Source: Hymenopus coronatus
Lineage: Eukaryota; Arthropoda; Insecta; Mantodea; Hymenopodidae
DNA length: 64,000 nucleotides
NCBI GenBank assembly: GCA_030762935.1
Contig: CM060900.1
Coordinates: forward strand, 397,375,132 to 397,439,131
Reading direction: 5' to 3'
The translations under genes and the position numbers were made by a program. How positions within the stretch are numbered: position 1 is the first letter of the stretch; every line of letters begins with the position of its first letter. Below the pieces are notes generated by a model. The model was not told the origin of the DNA and ran no database searches. It was given only the letters and a program-made list of their open reading frames with translations. Below, one piece after another: positions 35,519 to 48,904 of this stretch.

Positions 35519-35772
35519 TAAGTGTGTGTATATAGGTACACACATGTTATTTGTTATTTCAATACTTCAAGTCTATCCCATTTTAATCAAAATTATTGGA
35601 GCCAGCTTTGAGATGGTAGAATATGTCGTAAAATGTCCATATAAACCGTAATTTATAATAGGCGATTTTCTATAAAAGCCTCCTTCATCTGGTGTTCAAA
35701 GAAAACTGAAAAATGAAATTTGGTGTTTATCCGACCTCTGTTCTCACACATACGCGCGTGCGCACCACGCAC

Positions 35773-35794
35773 AGAGGGAGAGAGAGAGAGAGAC
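35773..35794. repeat. (GA)n microsatellite
   Basis: Short purine tract of GA repeats with one G interruption. Confidence 0.9.
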
Positions 35795-36085
35795 AAAAAA
35801 ACTATTTCTCTACCACTTACCTATTTTATTAAAGGTAGTTTTGTATTCAGACTTCAAAACCTGATCTCCGCTTGAAATGCATACTTTGCAGTCCATTAAA
35901 CACAACAATGTGTTTGTATTTATGCATGCGTGCCCAGTAGGAAAAATTAAGTCTTCATCTGGTCAGGATTCGACGCGAATATTTTAAAAATTCCTTCCCC
36001 TTGCCCCAAACTATATCTTATATGCTCATTTTTTCGTTGTTATTAATTTTCATAATGGTAACAATTTTGATTAAATTAAGCTGAG

Positions 36086-36330
36086 TGTTATTTATGGGTG
36101 CTTTTTATCTGCATCTCATTCTTTAGTGGATGTAAAAGACTACTTAATTTTCCTCAGAGGCCACTTTATCAGGCTTGAGGTTCTTTTACTTGCGAAAGCC
36201 ACACATGGGACCAACGCCTTTACTTACCTTCCGTAGGAAGCCATGTTACGGATGTTTACGCTCGAACAAATTCATCGCCCTTCATCGGATTTGAACCCGC
36301 GATCATGCTACCCCTAGACCACGTTGGGAG
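36086..36330 (-). repeat. SINE family A, diverged full-length copy
   Basis: Minus-strand copy with head. The B box appears on the plus strand as 'ggatttgaacccgcga'. 'atcaggcttgaggttctttt' and 'ccttccgtaggaagccatg' are conserved, while the 3' terminal block is altered ('gggtgctttttatctgc'). Confidence 0.8.
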
Positions 36331-36339
36331 ACATAATTT

Positions 36340-38040
36340 TGATTAAGGCATCATATGTGTCACATTCAAAATACCAACTAACTAAATTTGGGCATAAACG
36401 AACAGGTGCATGATTATTAATAGTCACGTCAGTTTAAACATTATTTACTTGCAAACTTTTTACAGAACTTTCCCATATTCAAAGCACTCCATACGATGTA
36501 ATTTTTACTAACTTGCTTCAATAGGATTGTTCTGCCTCTCAAACCTACAAAGAATTACCATATATTGGTTTGAAACTCCAGTTTTGAAGAAGAAAAAAAA
36601 ACACCAGTCATCTTTTGAAAATCAAGGGCTTTTGAGAGTGCAAATGATAATAGTTTTTCTGCAGTAGAGAAATTAATATAAAAATTCTTTTACGATAGAT
36701 CCGTTTTAAGCTATGTAAACATGCAGCCCTTAAGAGCCTGGGATTACATACCCGACTGCCGACCTCACGCCCATTCACGATAATCCAACACGGAAGTGGT
36801 GTGGCGCATCCTCCAGCCGGAATGTTGGCTATTATGGTCGGAATCTCTGCCTATCTCAGCGGGCAGTACCAGTTCTATATCCAGGACGTATAATCCGCAC
36901 CCTCAATGGTGGAATAGAACTTGGGCGCATTCCAGAACACACGGTCTAACCCAAAGTGACACGAAATTTAAGTTATGTTAGTAAAATATTTAAGATTGTA
37001 ATGACTAGGTTGCGGATATCTATGACCCAAAATTGGGAAATATACCTACATTTATGATCCAAAAATACTATAAAATGTTTGGTAATAATAAAACAAAGAA
37101 TATTACATTATTATTAGTTTTTCATCTATCATATGCGATATAATGACATTTTATTACTAAAATATTAATATATTATACAACAGTATCACGTAAAATATTA
37201 AAAAATCTATGGAGTCTCTGAACTTGAATGGCTAATCTTAGAAGTGTGAGAAATTCTCATTTTTGAGTACTTATTAATCTTCTAAGACAAGAATGCAATA
37301 TAAAAGATAAAAAGGAGGTTATTTAATCAATCAATAAAAACTTTTGTTTTGGCGGAAACAGATAAAACAAAAAAACAAACAATAAACATGAAAAAATAAG
37401 TCATGCCTGATACTGTCTTCTCGATTGTTGTAGTTTGCGACCTATCTTGTGTTTAGCAACATTGCAATAATGTTGCAGTGCGAAACGTTTCTCGGCGTAA
37501 CTTTCACCTTGCATAACTTTAAAAACAAAATAACCCCGTTAATAGTAAATATTTTGTCACCAATGAAAGTAGCCCCGCAAATTTTCACTGGCCGCACCCT
37601 TCATTTTAAGCAGGTTGGATATATACTGAGAATGAAAACATCATGACTGGTCGTCAAAGACTTTGGAGGGAGAAAGATGGGGTGAACAGATAGTAATACT
37701 TAGGAACAAAAAAAAAAAACTCCAAACTGTCTGCTGTTGTTCGTAATTTCTCTAAAAATGAGGATAAATTCTATCTGCTACTACATTATATTGTTATCTT
37801 CATTCCAAGAAGATAACTATTTAGAAAAAAAGCATTTATGTTTTACCTTAAATTAATAAATTGCTTATTTTTTTTTATTTGCAGCATTTGAAATCCTAAA
37901 AATTCGATAAAATACATTTGACCAAGAATTTCCAAGAACGTATAGTGATTTTTAAAATAATCTAAAAGTATTTCAATCTAAATATAGCTTAGCATGGTAA
38001 TTATTACATTATTTTTACGAAAAATCTCCAAACATGAGAG
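36340..38040. other. No recognised gene
   Basis: A GC-richer island at 36720-36975 has no identified partner. Otherwise AT-rich, with runs of A near 36590 and 37710. Confidence 0.45.
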
Positions 38041-38044
38041 GTAG

Positions 38045-38590
38045 GTAGTTCGGTCAGAAGGGACTCAGCACTGAACCGGCAAAGTTATTACCCCGTGAAG
38101 GGGCGCCCCTGGGAAGAAGGCATGGGGCGAGAAGACACCAGCTTGCGGAACCAGGAGCGACGGCATAGTAAAGACAGGTAAACCTACAGTTTCCAGATGG
38201 AAACACCACGGTTGTCGGACAGGCAGACTGAAAGTTATCTTCCACAAAGTGTCCAGCGCCTCGAAAGAGCAATTCTTGAACCCCAGCAACTGGCCGAAGG
38301 CGAGGGACAGTGAGAATCCCAGAGGACATCCTTTTTCCCTACCATGCCGCATCGAAGCACCATCGCGGCACTTACAAACCTGAAATAGACCAACAACGGA
38401 GGGAATGATGAATGGAACGGCATGGAGGGACGAGAAACTCGCAGGATGATTGAAATTATTCCAGCATTCCCTTTTTGATCCGGGAAACCTCTATAAAATT
38501 CGTGGGTCAGAGTGGGCGATTGCCGGGAATCGAAGTCGGGATCTTTTGAATGCGAATTGCAGGTGCTACCACGGTGTCACCTCGCTCGGT
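38045..38590 (-). repeat. Long SINE-like repeat, family G, copy 1
   Basis: Matches 48905-49440 in the same orientation. Shared blocks: 'gaaccaggagcgacggcat' (here) against 'gaaacaaggagcgacggcat', 'ttccagat', 'gtcggacagg/agacaga', 'acaaagtgtccagcgcc' against 'acaaagggcccaacgcc', and a shared distal 'gaatg.t.gaatg.aa' region. The tRNA-like head is at the high end (B box complement 'gccgggaatcgaagtcggg'), so the element runs on the minus strand. Length is about 545 bases, long for a SINE. Three overlapping minus-strand frames here are repeat shadows. Confidence 0.7.
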
Positions 38591-38599
38591 AACATAAGA

Positions 38600-39475
38600 T
38601 ATGTTAGCATTTGTCATAAAAATGGTATGTAACACATAACAAAATATGCTTTTGTATGCCCAATAAAAGCAACTTTATGTTCATATCTTTTCAAATTTTT
38701 TTTAAATGGTGAAAAGGAAAATATGCTAATTCATAAAAATCCGCCCCGTACAAATGACATGTTTTCTTTGAGTTGTTGCATCATAAGCACTTCTGAAGTG
38801 TGTATAAATCGTTATAATGGGTCCCATATTATGAAACTAAATACTTATTAGGTAATGTTTACTGTTTCATAGATACTATTTTCTACTTTATGTAATTCTT
38901 TATCTCGAGTTTAGGCCATTATACGTATTTTGTCATATTATTACCTCTGCGTTTATATTTAGTAATTTTCTTGCATTTACTTTGAATACATGAAGAGTTT
39001 AATATTATTCACAGAATTGCATTACGTTAACCTTAAAAGCATTTGAAATGTCATTATTCAATTGGGAAATAAAAGTTACTTACATACTTTCCTTGCAATA
39101 CAAAATGTCACAGTCCCATTTTATGTAGTCAGGAAAGGGTCACTTGTGGGTTGAGGAGTGGCTATTGTAATGGGAGCACCTAAAATTATAGTTATGAATT
39201 TGTGTCCCAAACTAGGGATGAGACAGGTCAGTTTTCGCATTAATACGTAGGTGCGTATAGTCAGGTGTTCAGCGTGTATCGTGTCATACAATGTGAGGGT
39301 CCGCTTCATTCGCTATAAAAAAAATTGTATTCACTTAAAGACGTTAGTGCTATAGTTTTATAAAACCTGTTTCATAAACAATACCCTTAATTTTGTTTTT
39401 AGATTCTTCAAACAAGAACTTATTTCCTTATCTGTTAGCTTGGTCGTTTACGCCCTCTTATGTAGTACCTAGACT
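38600..39475. other. No recognised feature
   Basis: AT-rich sequence; no supported frame or repeat. Confidence 0.45.
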
Positions 39476-39479
39476 CCCC

Positions 39480-39806
39480 CCCCCTTCCACCGAGAACTTA
39501 GGGTCAGAATCCTCTAGGAGCTAACGAATATTGACTCTGAGTGAAGAACCAGGAAAGGGAGATCGATCAGCCAGATATGAAAATGAGGAAGAAGATGGTA
39601 TGAAATGAAGGCCTAATGAATGAAAGGAAAAGGGATTATGGAGCATTTTGTGGAATTAATGGCGGGGGAAACCGCAGAACTCTGAGAAAACCCGCCCATG
39701 TGCCGCTTTGCCCACTTCAAATCTCACATGTGGTCCCCTGCGATCGAACCCGAACCACCTTGGTGAGAGCTGAGCGGTGTACACCACTCGGTCACGGTGT
39801 CGCTCA
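39480..39806 (-). repeat. SINE family C, minus copy
   Basis: The head is at the high end: plus-strand 'cgatcgaacccgaaccacc' is the B-box complement and 'ccactcggtcacggtgtcgc' the start. The hairpin core appears as 'aatggcgggggaaaccgcag'. The tail ('gatcgatcagcc...atgaaaatgagg') parallels the reverse complement of the copy at 63750-64000. 5' and 3' limits are approximate. Confidence 0.75.
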
Positions 39807-39809
39807 AAC

Positions 39810-40425
39810 AGGAACAAGCAGCAAATTATTTTAATTAACCTTATTTATACATTTCATCGTTTTGTAATAACTAGTCCTTTTATATGCGTGAAGGTGTGGA
39901 AAGTAATTTTTATCGTATGTACACTAAACCAAGCAAATATCAGTTTTAGATCTTTTTAATAATTTATGTCAGTTTTTTCTAATTTTAGATGCATTTTATA
40001 AGTCATTTATCAAGCAGTTTATATCGCGAAAACCTGGATACTGTTCATGACATGCTGTCAAGTGAGATTCATGTTACTGACGGTTAGATTATCTGTGTGA
40101 GAATATTCAACATCATGGTCACTCCCACGCAAACACAAAACGTTGCTTTATGCACTTCCCAGAAAAGTTCCCATATCGATTTGTACACACAACACTGTTT
40201 GCTGTTCTATCTGTTGACGCCAGCTGTGGTGAAGGTGTTGGTAACGATGTAAGGGCTCATATCCGCGTCGCCCTCTCGTTTCGGATACGCTAAAACATTT
40301 CCCTAAATCTGTGCTCTTCATGTACATCTTGCATACGTTCAGTCTCTTAGATCTGTAGTTTCGTAATGTTCACAGGTTAAGTCAGGGCGAATCATTGTGA
40401 CGAACTGCGAATCTAGCTGGAAAAA
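39810..40425. other. No recognised feature
   Basis: AT-rich at first, then a more balanced stretch (about 40080-40400). No frame or repeat is supported. Confidence 0.4.
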
Positions 40426-40429
40426 ATCT

Positions 40430-41275
40430 GATACATTCCATTCACATAACTTTCTCCAAAAATGATCATTATAAAAGATTATTCCGTTGGCAATGTGTTA
40501 ATCGATATAAACAATAGCAGATTTTTTATTAATTGTATTAATTTATTCTAACTCGAAGCGAAATAAGGTAATACACTAGGCTAAACTGATACTTAAAAAC
40601 TTCTAAAAATCCGGTCGCTTAGTATAACAATAGAAGTTTGGTTCGCTTTGTACGGCCATAGTAAAACAAAAGAGAGCTGAAACGAAAGATGACCTTCCGA
40701 TTGAGAAAAGTTTAAGTTGCTTAAAATTGAAATCAATAACAAGGAATATTACGGATTCGGGTAACTCTAAAAAATATATATGACATAAATTGTCCACATT
40801 TTTTGTGCAGTAAGCTTTTGTCTTATCTCTTATGGTTTACTTGTTTTGCAAAATTCATCCATGGAATATTCTCAGAAAATTCAAGGTATACATTTTATTT
40901 GTCATGTAAATATTTTTAATGTCGTATTTTAAACGAAATCGTAAGGGCCATTTTAGAAAAAATAAAAATTTTGAAAAATTTTTTCATGCAAACAGTGGGA
41001 AGCGGGATTTTCCTCAAAACCTTCGTCTTACATTCTTAAAAGACACTAAACTTAAATACCAAGTTTAAAATTGACGGGATTTTAGTTTTTGAGCTATGCT
41101 GTCTACACATTCAAACATGGACCTTTTTTCTAAAACTGTTTTTTGTGGATTCAGTGGGCCTACAAGCATACATTTCCGGTAAAATCTCAACATCAAGTTT
41201 TTGAGTGGAATACAATACCTGCTGGAATGCATAGTACGTATAGAGAAAGTAAAAATAACTTCTATCATACTGATC
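40430..41275 (-). repeat. Interspersed family R, copy 2
   Basis: Reverse-complement match to copies 1 and 3. Landmarks on the minus strand: 'aggtattgtattccac', 'accggaaatgtatg', 'aaacttggtatttaagttta', 'catgacaaataaaatgtata', 'aaaccataagagataaga', 'agcctagtgtattaccttat', 'gtgaatggaatgtatcagat'. Similarity continues for about 850 bases, with indels. No coding content is evident. Confidence 0.75.
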
Positions 41276-41289
41276 TGAATTAAATGAAA

Positions 41290-41925
41290 GTATGTATGGG
41301 AGTTACAAAAAGCATGCTTTTATTATATATCTATAAACTTCAACACTTATGGATAATAGAAGCTACTACTTTATTGAGAGAGAATGTGAACAAAAATATT
41401 AGCTTCTTCTTTGTTTAAAATTTTTCATAAAGCTGTGTACAAAGCTTCTCAGTGTAACTAAATTTTTCTTTCAATTTTATTTAATTTAAGTAAAAAAAAC
41501 ATCAACATAGATATTGAGGGGGTCTTAATTGCACTTTAAGATTCATCCTCTCATCCCAGCCACCCGCACTTTGAAATTTCAAATGCCGTCCCTATAGTTT
41601 ATGCTTAAATAAGAAATGGCATTAAATTGTTTATTCATTTCATTATTTCTGTTTTAAATCGTTGCTTAGCAACCTGGATTGTTGTTACTCTGGAAGACCA
41701 TTTTGAACATTTTTGTCTATTCCATTCAAGAGAGAACAGAAATCATATTTATTTATAGACGTGAAAACTGTTGTGCTGTAGAACTACAACTGCTTTTAAC
41801 GAGGAGTGTTCTGATGAAAACGTAAGTTACCGATATATAATACATATAGTACGTAAATTAGAAGAAATGTTCCTGTGACCAATAAAGTAAATAAACAACC
41901 TAGAAAACTCAATGAAATTTCTCAG
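41290..41925. other. No recognised feature
   Basis: AT-rich DNA with no supported frame or repeat. Confidence 0.4.
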
Positions 41926-41929
41926 ATAG

Positions 41930-42780
41930 AAACATTAAGTCGTTCCAGTATTGAGCACGCCACATCCGTTTCAAAAGCATCTGCTGTAATAAACATTTCG
42001 GTTGGCTGTATACATAAATTGCTAAAATGAACAAATTTTATCCCCATAAATACAATTTCACCAACAGATCAGCGAAGACGATTTTGATAAAAGAGTAGAA
42101 TTTTGTGAACAGATGTGTCAGAGAATCGAAGATCCATGTTTCATGCAAAATATTGTGATGTTGCGACCTCTTTGTTAAATAGGTTTTACAACAAACACAA
42201 TTCAATGTACTGGAACAATAAAAACGCTCATGTACTTCGTGAAGATAATACACAGTATCTGCAAAATATCAATATTGAGCTGAAATTATGGGGGATGATA
42301 TTTTGGACAGAGTTTCAATTAAGAAAACCTGTCTAGAGAATTGTAGACATACTGGAACAAGTAATTCATCCACTTATCACACTGTTGATAAAAACCAATT
42401 CATGAAGGAGACGTAGTGTTGGACGAACAAAAGTTGCACTTTCATTAGGACGGAGCTCCTCCACACTACAGTACCCATTTGATAATGGCTAGATAGAAGA
42501 TCTCCGGCGAGATCTCCAGACCTGACGTCTTAAGACTTCCTCCTGTGGGGTCATTTGTAATCAAGTCATTTATGCTCCTCCGCCTGAGAATATTGAAGAA
42601 CCAATAATAGAATAACCGAAGAATGTAATCGGAATACTATGAAACACACCAGAAAGTTCAAGAGGCAGTTCCAAAAGCAGACTGTATTGCTGTTCAGCCA
42701 ACCACAGAGCACATTTCTTGTCGGATTGCCAAGCATAAGATGTATAATAAATTAATGAGATGAATAAATAATTGAAAACT
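41930..42780 (+). pseudogene. Degenerate insect DDE transposase (Tc1/mariner superfamily)
   Basis: Frame-by-frame translation gives F-Y-P-H-K-I-Q-F, then E-D-D-F-D-K-R-V-E-F-C-E-Q-M near 42070-42115, then N-R-R-S-M-F-H region and Y-W-N-N-K-N-A-H with H-T-Q-Y-L-Q. D-G-A-P-P-H-Y-S follows at 42449-42472 (second catalytic Asp). The F-D-x-R-x-E-F-C-E...D-G-A-P-P-H-Y order is that of a widespread insect group often labelled Tc3-like. Many stops and shifts are present. A run into I-L-K-N-Q with no W-G-Y-L-K block suggests decay of the C-terminus. No terminal repeats were found. Confidence 0.75.
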
Positions 42781-42789
42781 CGTTCACAT

Positions 42790-44850
42790 TTAAATATTTG
42801 AATGAAATTTGATATTCATATGAACATAACAACATACATACACACACAATATAGGTTCAGTTCGGAAATCACTTAAATGCGAAATTAAAATCCCTACCCT
42901 GCCAATGTCAAACCTGTTGAATTCGTGGCCCACTATCTCAGAAACAATTTAAGGAACACCGGGAGTACAATTTCAAATCTCTATATTTTTGTATAGACTT
43001 TCCGAAAATTTGACTGTGCTTATATTGCTGTTATGCTCATATGAATATCAAATTTCATTCAAATCGTTTCAATATTTTGCTGAATATGAAGTATTACAAA
43101 AATAGTATTATGTAAACACACTGCATAATCAAAATGTTGCACGCGCTTCAAAATTTGAGAAAACTAGTTTTCATTTTTGTTTTAATTGGAACTTTGAATC
43201 ACACACAGAAACCTTCTGCGCTGATACAATTTGTCATAAGAGTTACTGAAATAGGTCTTTTTAAAGACTAGAAATTTTAATCTCTAAAATTGATCATTTT
43301 TTTATAAAATTATTTCTAGAAAAATTACTGCTGTTAAGATAATGTTGTAACATGTAATATTACAATAGGTACGTCTGCATCTTCCGGAACGCTTTAAATA
43401 TTTCGAGTCTATAAAAATGTAGTTTTAAGAAAGGCCTGTTTTATAAAATTGTATACTAGGAAAAGGGTGTATTGCAGAGTCTTTAAATGGCTGTAGAGCT
43501 CGAAACAAGGAGATGCAGCTAAACTTTGATTATCTATGAACGCTCAAAGTTTGCAACAACAATTTGCCCTAAAAGAAGCGATTTTCGATTTTTTGGTCCA
43601 TTGAAGTGAAAATTTCTCTCATTGTCCCTGTATCAGACTGAATATGTTATTGGATGTAGATGCGTGTCTTCCAAGCTCACTGATAAACTTTTATGTGATA
43701 AATCTATTTATTATGGAAATTACTATTATTGTCTTAATTATAGCTCTATTTCGTTAAAAAAAAGTAACTAGTCATGTTATTAATACTAAAGATGATCCAA
43801 AATAGCAGTTAGAGCTTTTATTGATCATCCCAAATTGCTTTAAACTATCCTTAATATTTTCTGGATAAACGGTTCCTCTATACCAAAAACTACTATTCAA
43901 AACAAAATGGACTAAACAAAAGTTCATATATTTGTAGAGAAAGAGTACATAGCTCGAGTATACAGAAAGTTCCATATTTAACAGTAATGCCAATTTCCAG
44001 GGGAAAAATTCCCCTAAAATATGCACTAAACTTTGCCGCTCAACTCTTTTCTCCTTGAAGTTGTACAGGAATCACGTAGAAAATGGTCGATTTAGTGTCA
44101 TTTTAGGGGATATGAATGCCCTATGTTGACTATGTTAAAAATGTAGCAAATGTTTGGGGCATTTTTGGGTAAATATAACCTTGATTGTTGAGAAATTATA
44201 AGTGTAATATTTTTATAATAGCTTAAATACAGATTTTGAAAAAGTGGAACACTTTTGGAAAGATCCATTTTTATGATAAATTTTCCTACATTTCATAGCA
44301 TATAATCTACAATTATTTTTCAGAATGTTAAACGTTTTCAAAACCATTCTTTTAGAGTATGTAAAATATATGAGCAAATAACTCTTGAAAATTTCAGTGC
44401 AAAATAATAATTAAAGACTTAGAACATGTCAATATATTGTTATATCACACGAGTGAAAGAGAGAATCAGACTGAAAAATCTAACGCCAAATGTGTAGCTC
44501 AAATCTTGTCCTTGGCATTAAATGTTTTCAGTCATATTTCGCCTTTCCAAATTAGAGCATGTGCATTATGTGAGGAAAAACTAAAATGATTGGAAATGAG
44601 CTACAAATTTAACAAAAGCACACACAACATTGTGCTGACCTTTACATATTTTAATAGTTATCATAATGAAGTAGGTAGGTAGCAAGGTAGACAGACAGAC
44701 TTCAATGTACACAATGAATATAAAACATATACAATAGCCCAGAGATCTCATTGGTTTGTCTAAAATCTGTCTGCATCCCCTAAGTATTTTTAAATATAAG
44801 AATTTGACAATATTGATAAAATACATAATTCTAAATTATAGGCCTTTACA
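42790..44850. other. AT-rich DNA with no recognised gene
   Basis: Very AT-rich. No frame, SINE head or repeat could be supported over 2 kb. Confidence 0.5.
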
Positions 44851-44855
44851 AAGAC

Positions 44856-45155
44856 CAAAAGCCTCTGGAGTCGAGTGGTCAGCGTCCTGGCTTCTCCTCC
44901 AGAGGTCTGGGGTTCGATTCTCGTCTGTGGGGTCCGAATTTTTCTCTACCCCATATTATTTCCTACCCTCCCCAGAGCCAGGAGGTATGAATGTGAAAAT
45001 GTGTGAACTAATGAATAGATAAAGAAAATGGAAACCGAATGATAAAAACAGTACCCGAGTTAACACCATCGCCGATAGGCAGTGTGATCAACAGCGAAAT
45101 GCCGCTGATAGGATGTAGTTAAAGGCGGGGTATAAATGGAACAACAACAAAGCGA
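44856..45155 (+). repeat. tRNA-derived SINE, family I
   Basis: The head starts 'gcctctggagtcgagtggtc' (A-box region) and has a clear B box 'ggggttcgattctcg' about 45 bases later. The body includes 'ctccccagagccagg' and ends 'ggtataaatggaacaacaac', an A-rich simple tail. This is the only copy seen in the window; SINE status rests on head and tail. Confidence 0.65.
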
Positions 45156-45424
45156 GGAATCTAATTTCTTGTCAATTCTCACCGTTTTTCATTAAAAACG
45201 ATGTTCATCTCGGCGGACATAGGCCATAAAACAATTAATTTCAAATTTTAAATTTAAATTAATAAAGTAAACTTACAAATGCAACGAGCACATTTAGGCC
45301 TCATTATTAAACAAATCTTTTTTACTTTTCGTTGGGAATGCCATGCTGTTATTCTACAGACAATCTGCGTGAAAAAACAAGAAACGAAGGGACTAATTCA
45401 CTCTAAGCAATATATATGGTCACA

Positions 45425-45660
45425 ATTTTGCTACTGAGACGGGGCCTTTTGGATCTGAGCTAGCGTGTGTGCTTCCCACCCAAGAGGTCCGAGTTCGGAG
45501 TTCGGTTAGGGTGAGTATCCGTTTTTTTTTTGTTTTTTTAACAGTACCGGAGTCCGCTGTTTATATTTATCCCCCTAAATTTACTGTATGATTACTGGTT
45601 TTACTGTTCCTTTACACAAACATACACACATTGCACAAACATATAACACCCACGGTTAAG
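45425..45660. repeat. Composite SINE region (unassigned head plus family F tail)
   Basis: At 45440-45515 a plus-strand tRNA-like head shows 'gagctagcgtgtgtgc' and 'gagttcggagttcgg'. At 45540-45655 the sequence matches the family F tail and body in the opposite sense ('acaaacatacacacattgc', 'aacacccacgg'). Two elements inserted side by side, or an F copy with a decayed end, would explain it. Orientation of the whole is therefore unresolved. Confidence 0.45.
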
Positions 45661-45762
45661 ACTTTGTTCGGGAGTTTCCCTTATCCTGAGAAGACAAAAA
45701 GCAAGTAGCTCCAAGCTCTATGAACCTTCTTTTCTTTCTTTTTAACATGTTTTGCCACATTC

Positions 45763-45908
45763 GCAGGCGTTGAGACATGATACATGGAATGAAGATGGAG
45801 TACCGGTGGAATTCAACGGCGGGAGAAACTGGAGAACCCAGAGAAGATCCGTTTTGTCCAACCAAATTCCACATGCGGTCGCCTAGGATGGAACCCGGGT
45901 CGCCGCTC
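45763..45908 (-). repeat. SINE family B, 3'-truncated minus copy
   Basis: Plus-strand 'gaagatggagtaccggtgga', 'ggcgggagaaactggagaac' and 'gaacccgggtcgc' match the mid and head parts of family B. The head end lacks the 'ggcgcggtgg' start. Confidence 0.75.
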
Positions 45909-45914
45909 TATGGA

Positions 45915-46700
45915 CCTCGCATATGCTTATAGCGGTTAGAGATACAATCGATAACTACAACAAAATATATTAACTCTGAAGTATGAAGGCTTTACTGTAC
46001 AGATTTCCTCTGTATATTACTAATTATCATTGATTTCGGCGTTTGCTAAATAGATATATAAAATAGAAAACTTTCCAGTTTAACATCTTAAATTAGTCAA
46101 CTGAATAGGTGATGGTTGGTAGCTGAGATAACTAACTTTCTCGATGATTGTTGCGTATCGATGATTTGTGTTGTATTGATAGAAAACCACCAAGCATAGA
46201 GAAGGCACAATGGTTATGATTTCATCCATTCTCTCTGAAAGATTACTCGATCACTTCGATAATTTTTTTTACTACTGACAGATGATTATAGGTTTTCAGA
46301 ACTCGGAAATATATAGGAATGGATTACTAAAATCCAGAATATAATTCTGCCTGTAGTTCGTACTTATTTACATAAATATGCTATTTTTGGTGGCGTGTAA
46401 TACTTGTTTGCATAACTATACTTGCATAAATAATATGGATTTACATTTTCATCTACACATTTGAACAGAAAGGCTAAATTAGAACTTTGATTTTTGAATC
46501 GTTTAATGTTTTATTATTAAGGTACTTTATGTTCATAATTTTAAACGGATTAACCGTTTTAAATAAATTCATTCATTAGAAAACTAATTATCCTAAGCAT
46601 CAAATCAAATATCTTGCCAAGCTGCCCTCCGACAGTAAAAGTGCATTAAAATGCACTATAAATAGAAAGGTTTTACTTTTTCTTAATTCACAATTATGAT
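45915..46700. other. No recognised feature
   Basis: AT-rich DNA without supported content. Confidence 0.45.
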
Positions 46701-46706
46701 AAATTG

Positions 46707-46722
46707 GTAGTAATAGTAGTAG

Positions 46723-46759
<37 letters not shown>

Positions 46760-46764
46760 TAATA
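46707..46764. repeat. (TAA)n microsatellite
   Basis: TAG/TAA triplets merging into a pure TAA run, about 58 bases. Confidence 0.95.
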
Positions 46765-47295
46765 ACCGTAGTTACTTTAACATAATATTCAAAATCAGAG
46801 CGGAAATTCGCAATAAGATCTTTGGCTTTACATTTCGACGCTTTGGCACTGAGTTCCTAGCAAAGTTGAATTTCATGCATTTGATTATACCTGTTAGCCC
46901 TTGTTCACACACCACTAAATTCTTTACCGTTTTTCCAAGAATGGATTGCCAAACGTGACAAAGCATAATAAACGCTTGTGTTTATGTCAAACACATAACG
47001 TAAACGAGAAAATATTATGAGTTGTGATAAACGGTAAAGTGTGGCTGGCAAAAATAACACGAAGCTACGAGTACAATATCGAAGTAAAATAAATACAAAC
47101 ATTACACCTATAATTATTGTGTAGGTGTATGCAGATAGTTCAGAAGGATAATAGAACCTCTGACTGCAAGAACTATGCTCTAAATGGAATCGATAATCCG
47201 CTCTAAATTTTTTCCAGAAGTACACAGAAAACCTTAACATTATATCTCTCACACCCATCATCAACCAAGTGGAAGTTTTTTTCGTATAAAGAGGC

Positions 47296-47399
47296 CATTA
47301 TTATTATTACTATTATTATTATTATTAGTAGTAGTAGTAATAATAGTAGTAGTAGTAGTATTGCTATAATTATTGTTGTTACTATTATTAATAATAACC
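47296..47399. repeat. (ATT)/(AGT) compound microsatellite
   Basis: ATT triplets, an AGT block, a second AGT block and decayed ATT triplets, about 104 bases. A further AAT-rich patch lies at about 47465-47495. Confidence 0.93.
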
Positions 47400-47499
47400 A
47401 TTAATGTAATATCATCATTAATAAACGTACACTAAATGCAATATACATTTGGTTTGATATACAATAATAATAAAAATAATAAAAACAATAATAGCAATA

Positions 47500-48900
47500 T
47501 GTTTTGGTTAGTCCTCCAGTCGAATTTTGCTACGCTTGCTTAAGACATAATGGTACAAAAAACATTTACTCTCTCAGAAATAACTAAAAAGATTTGGCAG
47601 ATTTCAAATGCCGTAAAATTGCAAGCTTGCTTTCTTGTTGGCGACATTTAGAGATAAAACTTGGCTTCTACTGGCAGCTTTCTTATCTTAGTCTAACATA
47701 GGTACTATTGAATTTGAATGCACTTAATTGCACTCATATAACAAAATCATCGTAAAATTATTACAGGTATCAAGATTTACAACTTTACAGGTACTTATTT
47801 TACACACACACTTAACACATCTAGGTAGACACATTTACTTAAAGTCCTATTTGGTTACCTCCGACAGTACACAGAAGCAGTCTGACTTCCGTACGCCTAC
47901 GGAAAAACATTTTATCCCTTTAGGAGTGTACTTCGTGAAGAAAATAAATAAGTTCAACATCAGATGTGGTAAAGTAACCTAACTTGGTGATATACTTGAC
48001 ATTCTGCTGAATTTCTTTCTTTTGTGATAGGTTGTTTAAGCACAAAGCATGGAGTAACGTTCTCTCATATATTACAAACTTTGCTACAGCAAGAGTATTA
48101 CGTTTAATAATTTAATTCTAAAATAAAAATGCAACATTCTTTAAAGCTGGAAGGTAACCTAATTTGGTTATAGGGTAACCTAAGTTGTTGATGAGGGTAC
48201 CATAATTTAGTGGTAGTGAACAAATATTTAACTACATGTAAATATAAAACAAAGGCCATGGGTGTAATCCACAAAGTCAGTGCTACCAATTGACAGCCAC
48301 TTAAATTAAAGCGGGTGAACCTCAGGTAGTTATAGAGGAAACAAAACGTATTACAAACTAAGGTATGTCAACAACTAAGGTTTCCTTACCGTACGTAACC
48401 CTTTCATATAGTTCTATTGTAACTGAATTATATAATCTGAATTATAACTCCTTCCAAGTCCTTGCTTGGGCGCCGTTTATGTGGTGGGGTGCATTTCTCA
48501 TTATATGAACATGGATTCTGTTTGTGTAAGGCACCGCATCTGGCTTAATTTCCAAGACGTAATATCTTAACAATACCACGTGTTGTATGCTCAGAGTCTA
48601 TCCAACGCGCCACCACAATCAATTCCTTTATAACTCAGATGCGATCTGGAGTTCGTTGACGTACTAAACTCGCGGGAAAACAGGAGGAAACTTCTGACAC
48701 TAACACATGCCAGAATAACCTCAACGTAGCTGCATTTCTCTCAACATTTAACACATGGCATTAAAATTATAAAAGTAAGAGCATCATTCGTCCACATGGG
48801 GGATAAATGATTTTCTTTTGTGTAGCAATCGATTTCCTTTAATTTTCAATGTAATGTAAGTTCTAGCTATTTTTACTTTAACTCAAAATGTATTTTTATA
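47500..48900. other. No recognised gene
   Basis: AT-rich. The GC-richer patch at about 48470-48680 contains 'tccaacgcgccacca', which on the minus strand could be a decayed tRNA-like start, but no B box follows. Confidence 0.4.
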
Positions 48901-48904
48901 TTCT

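Noticed and set aside
35346..35651. 101-codon frame with a Tyr-Ile run
   Set aside because: The centre is translation of a pure (TA)n microsatellite.
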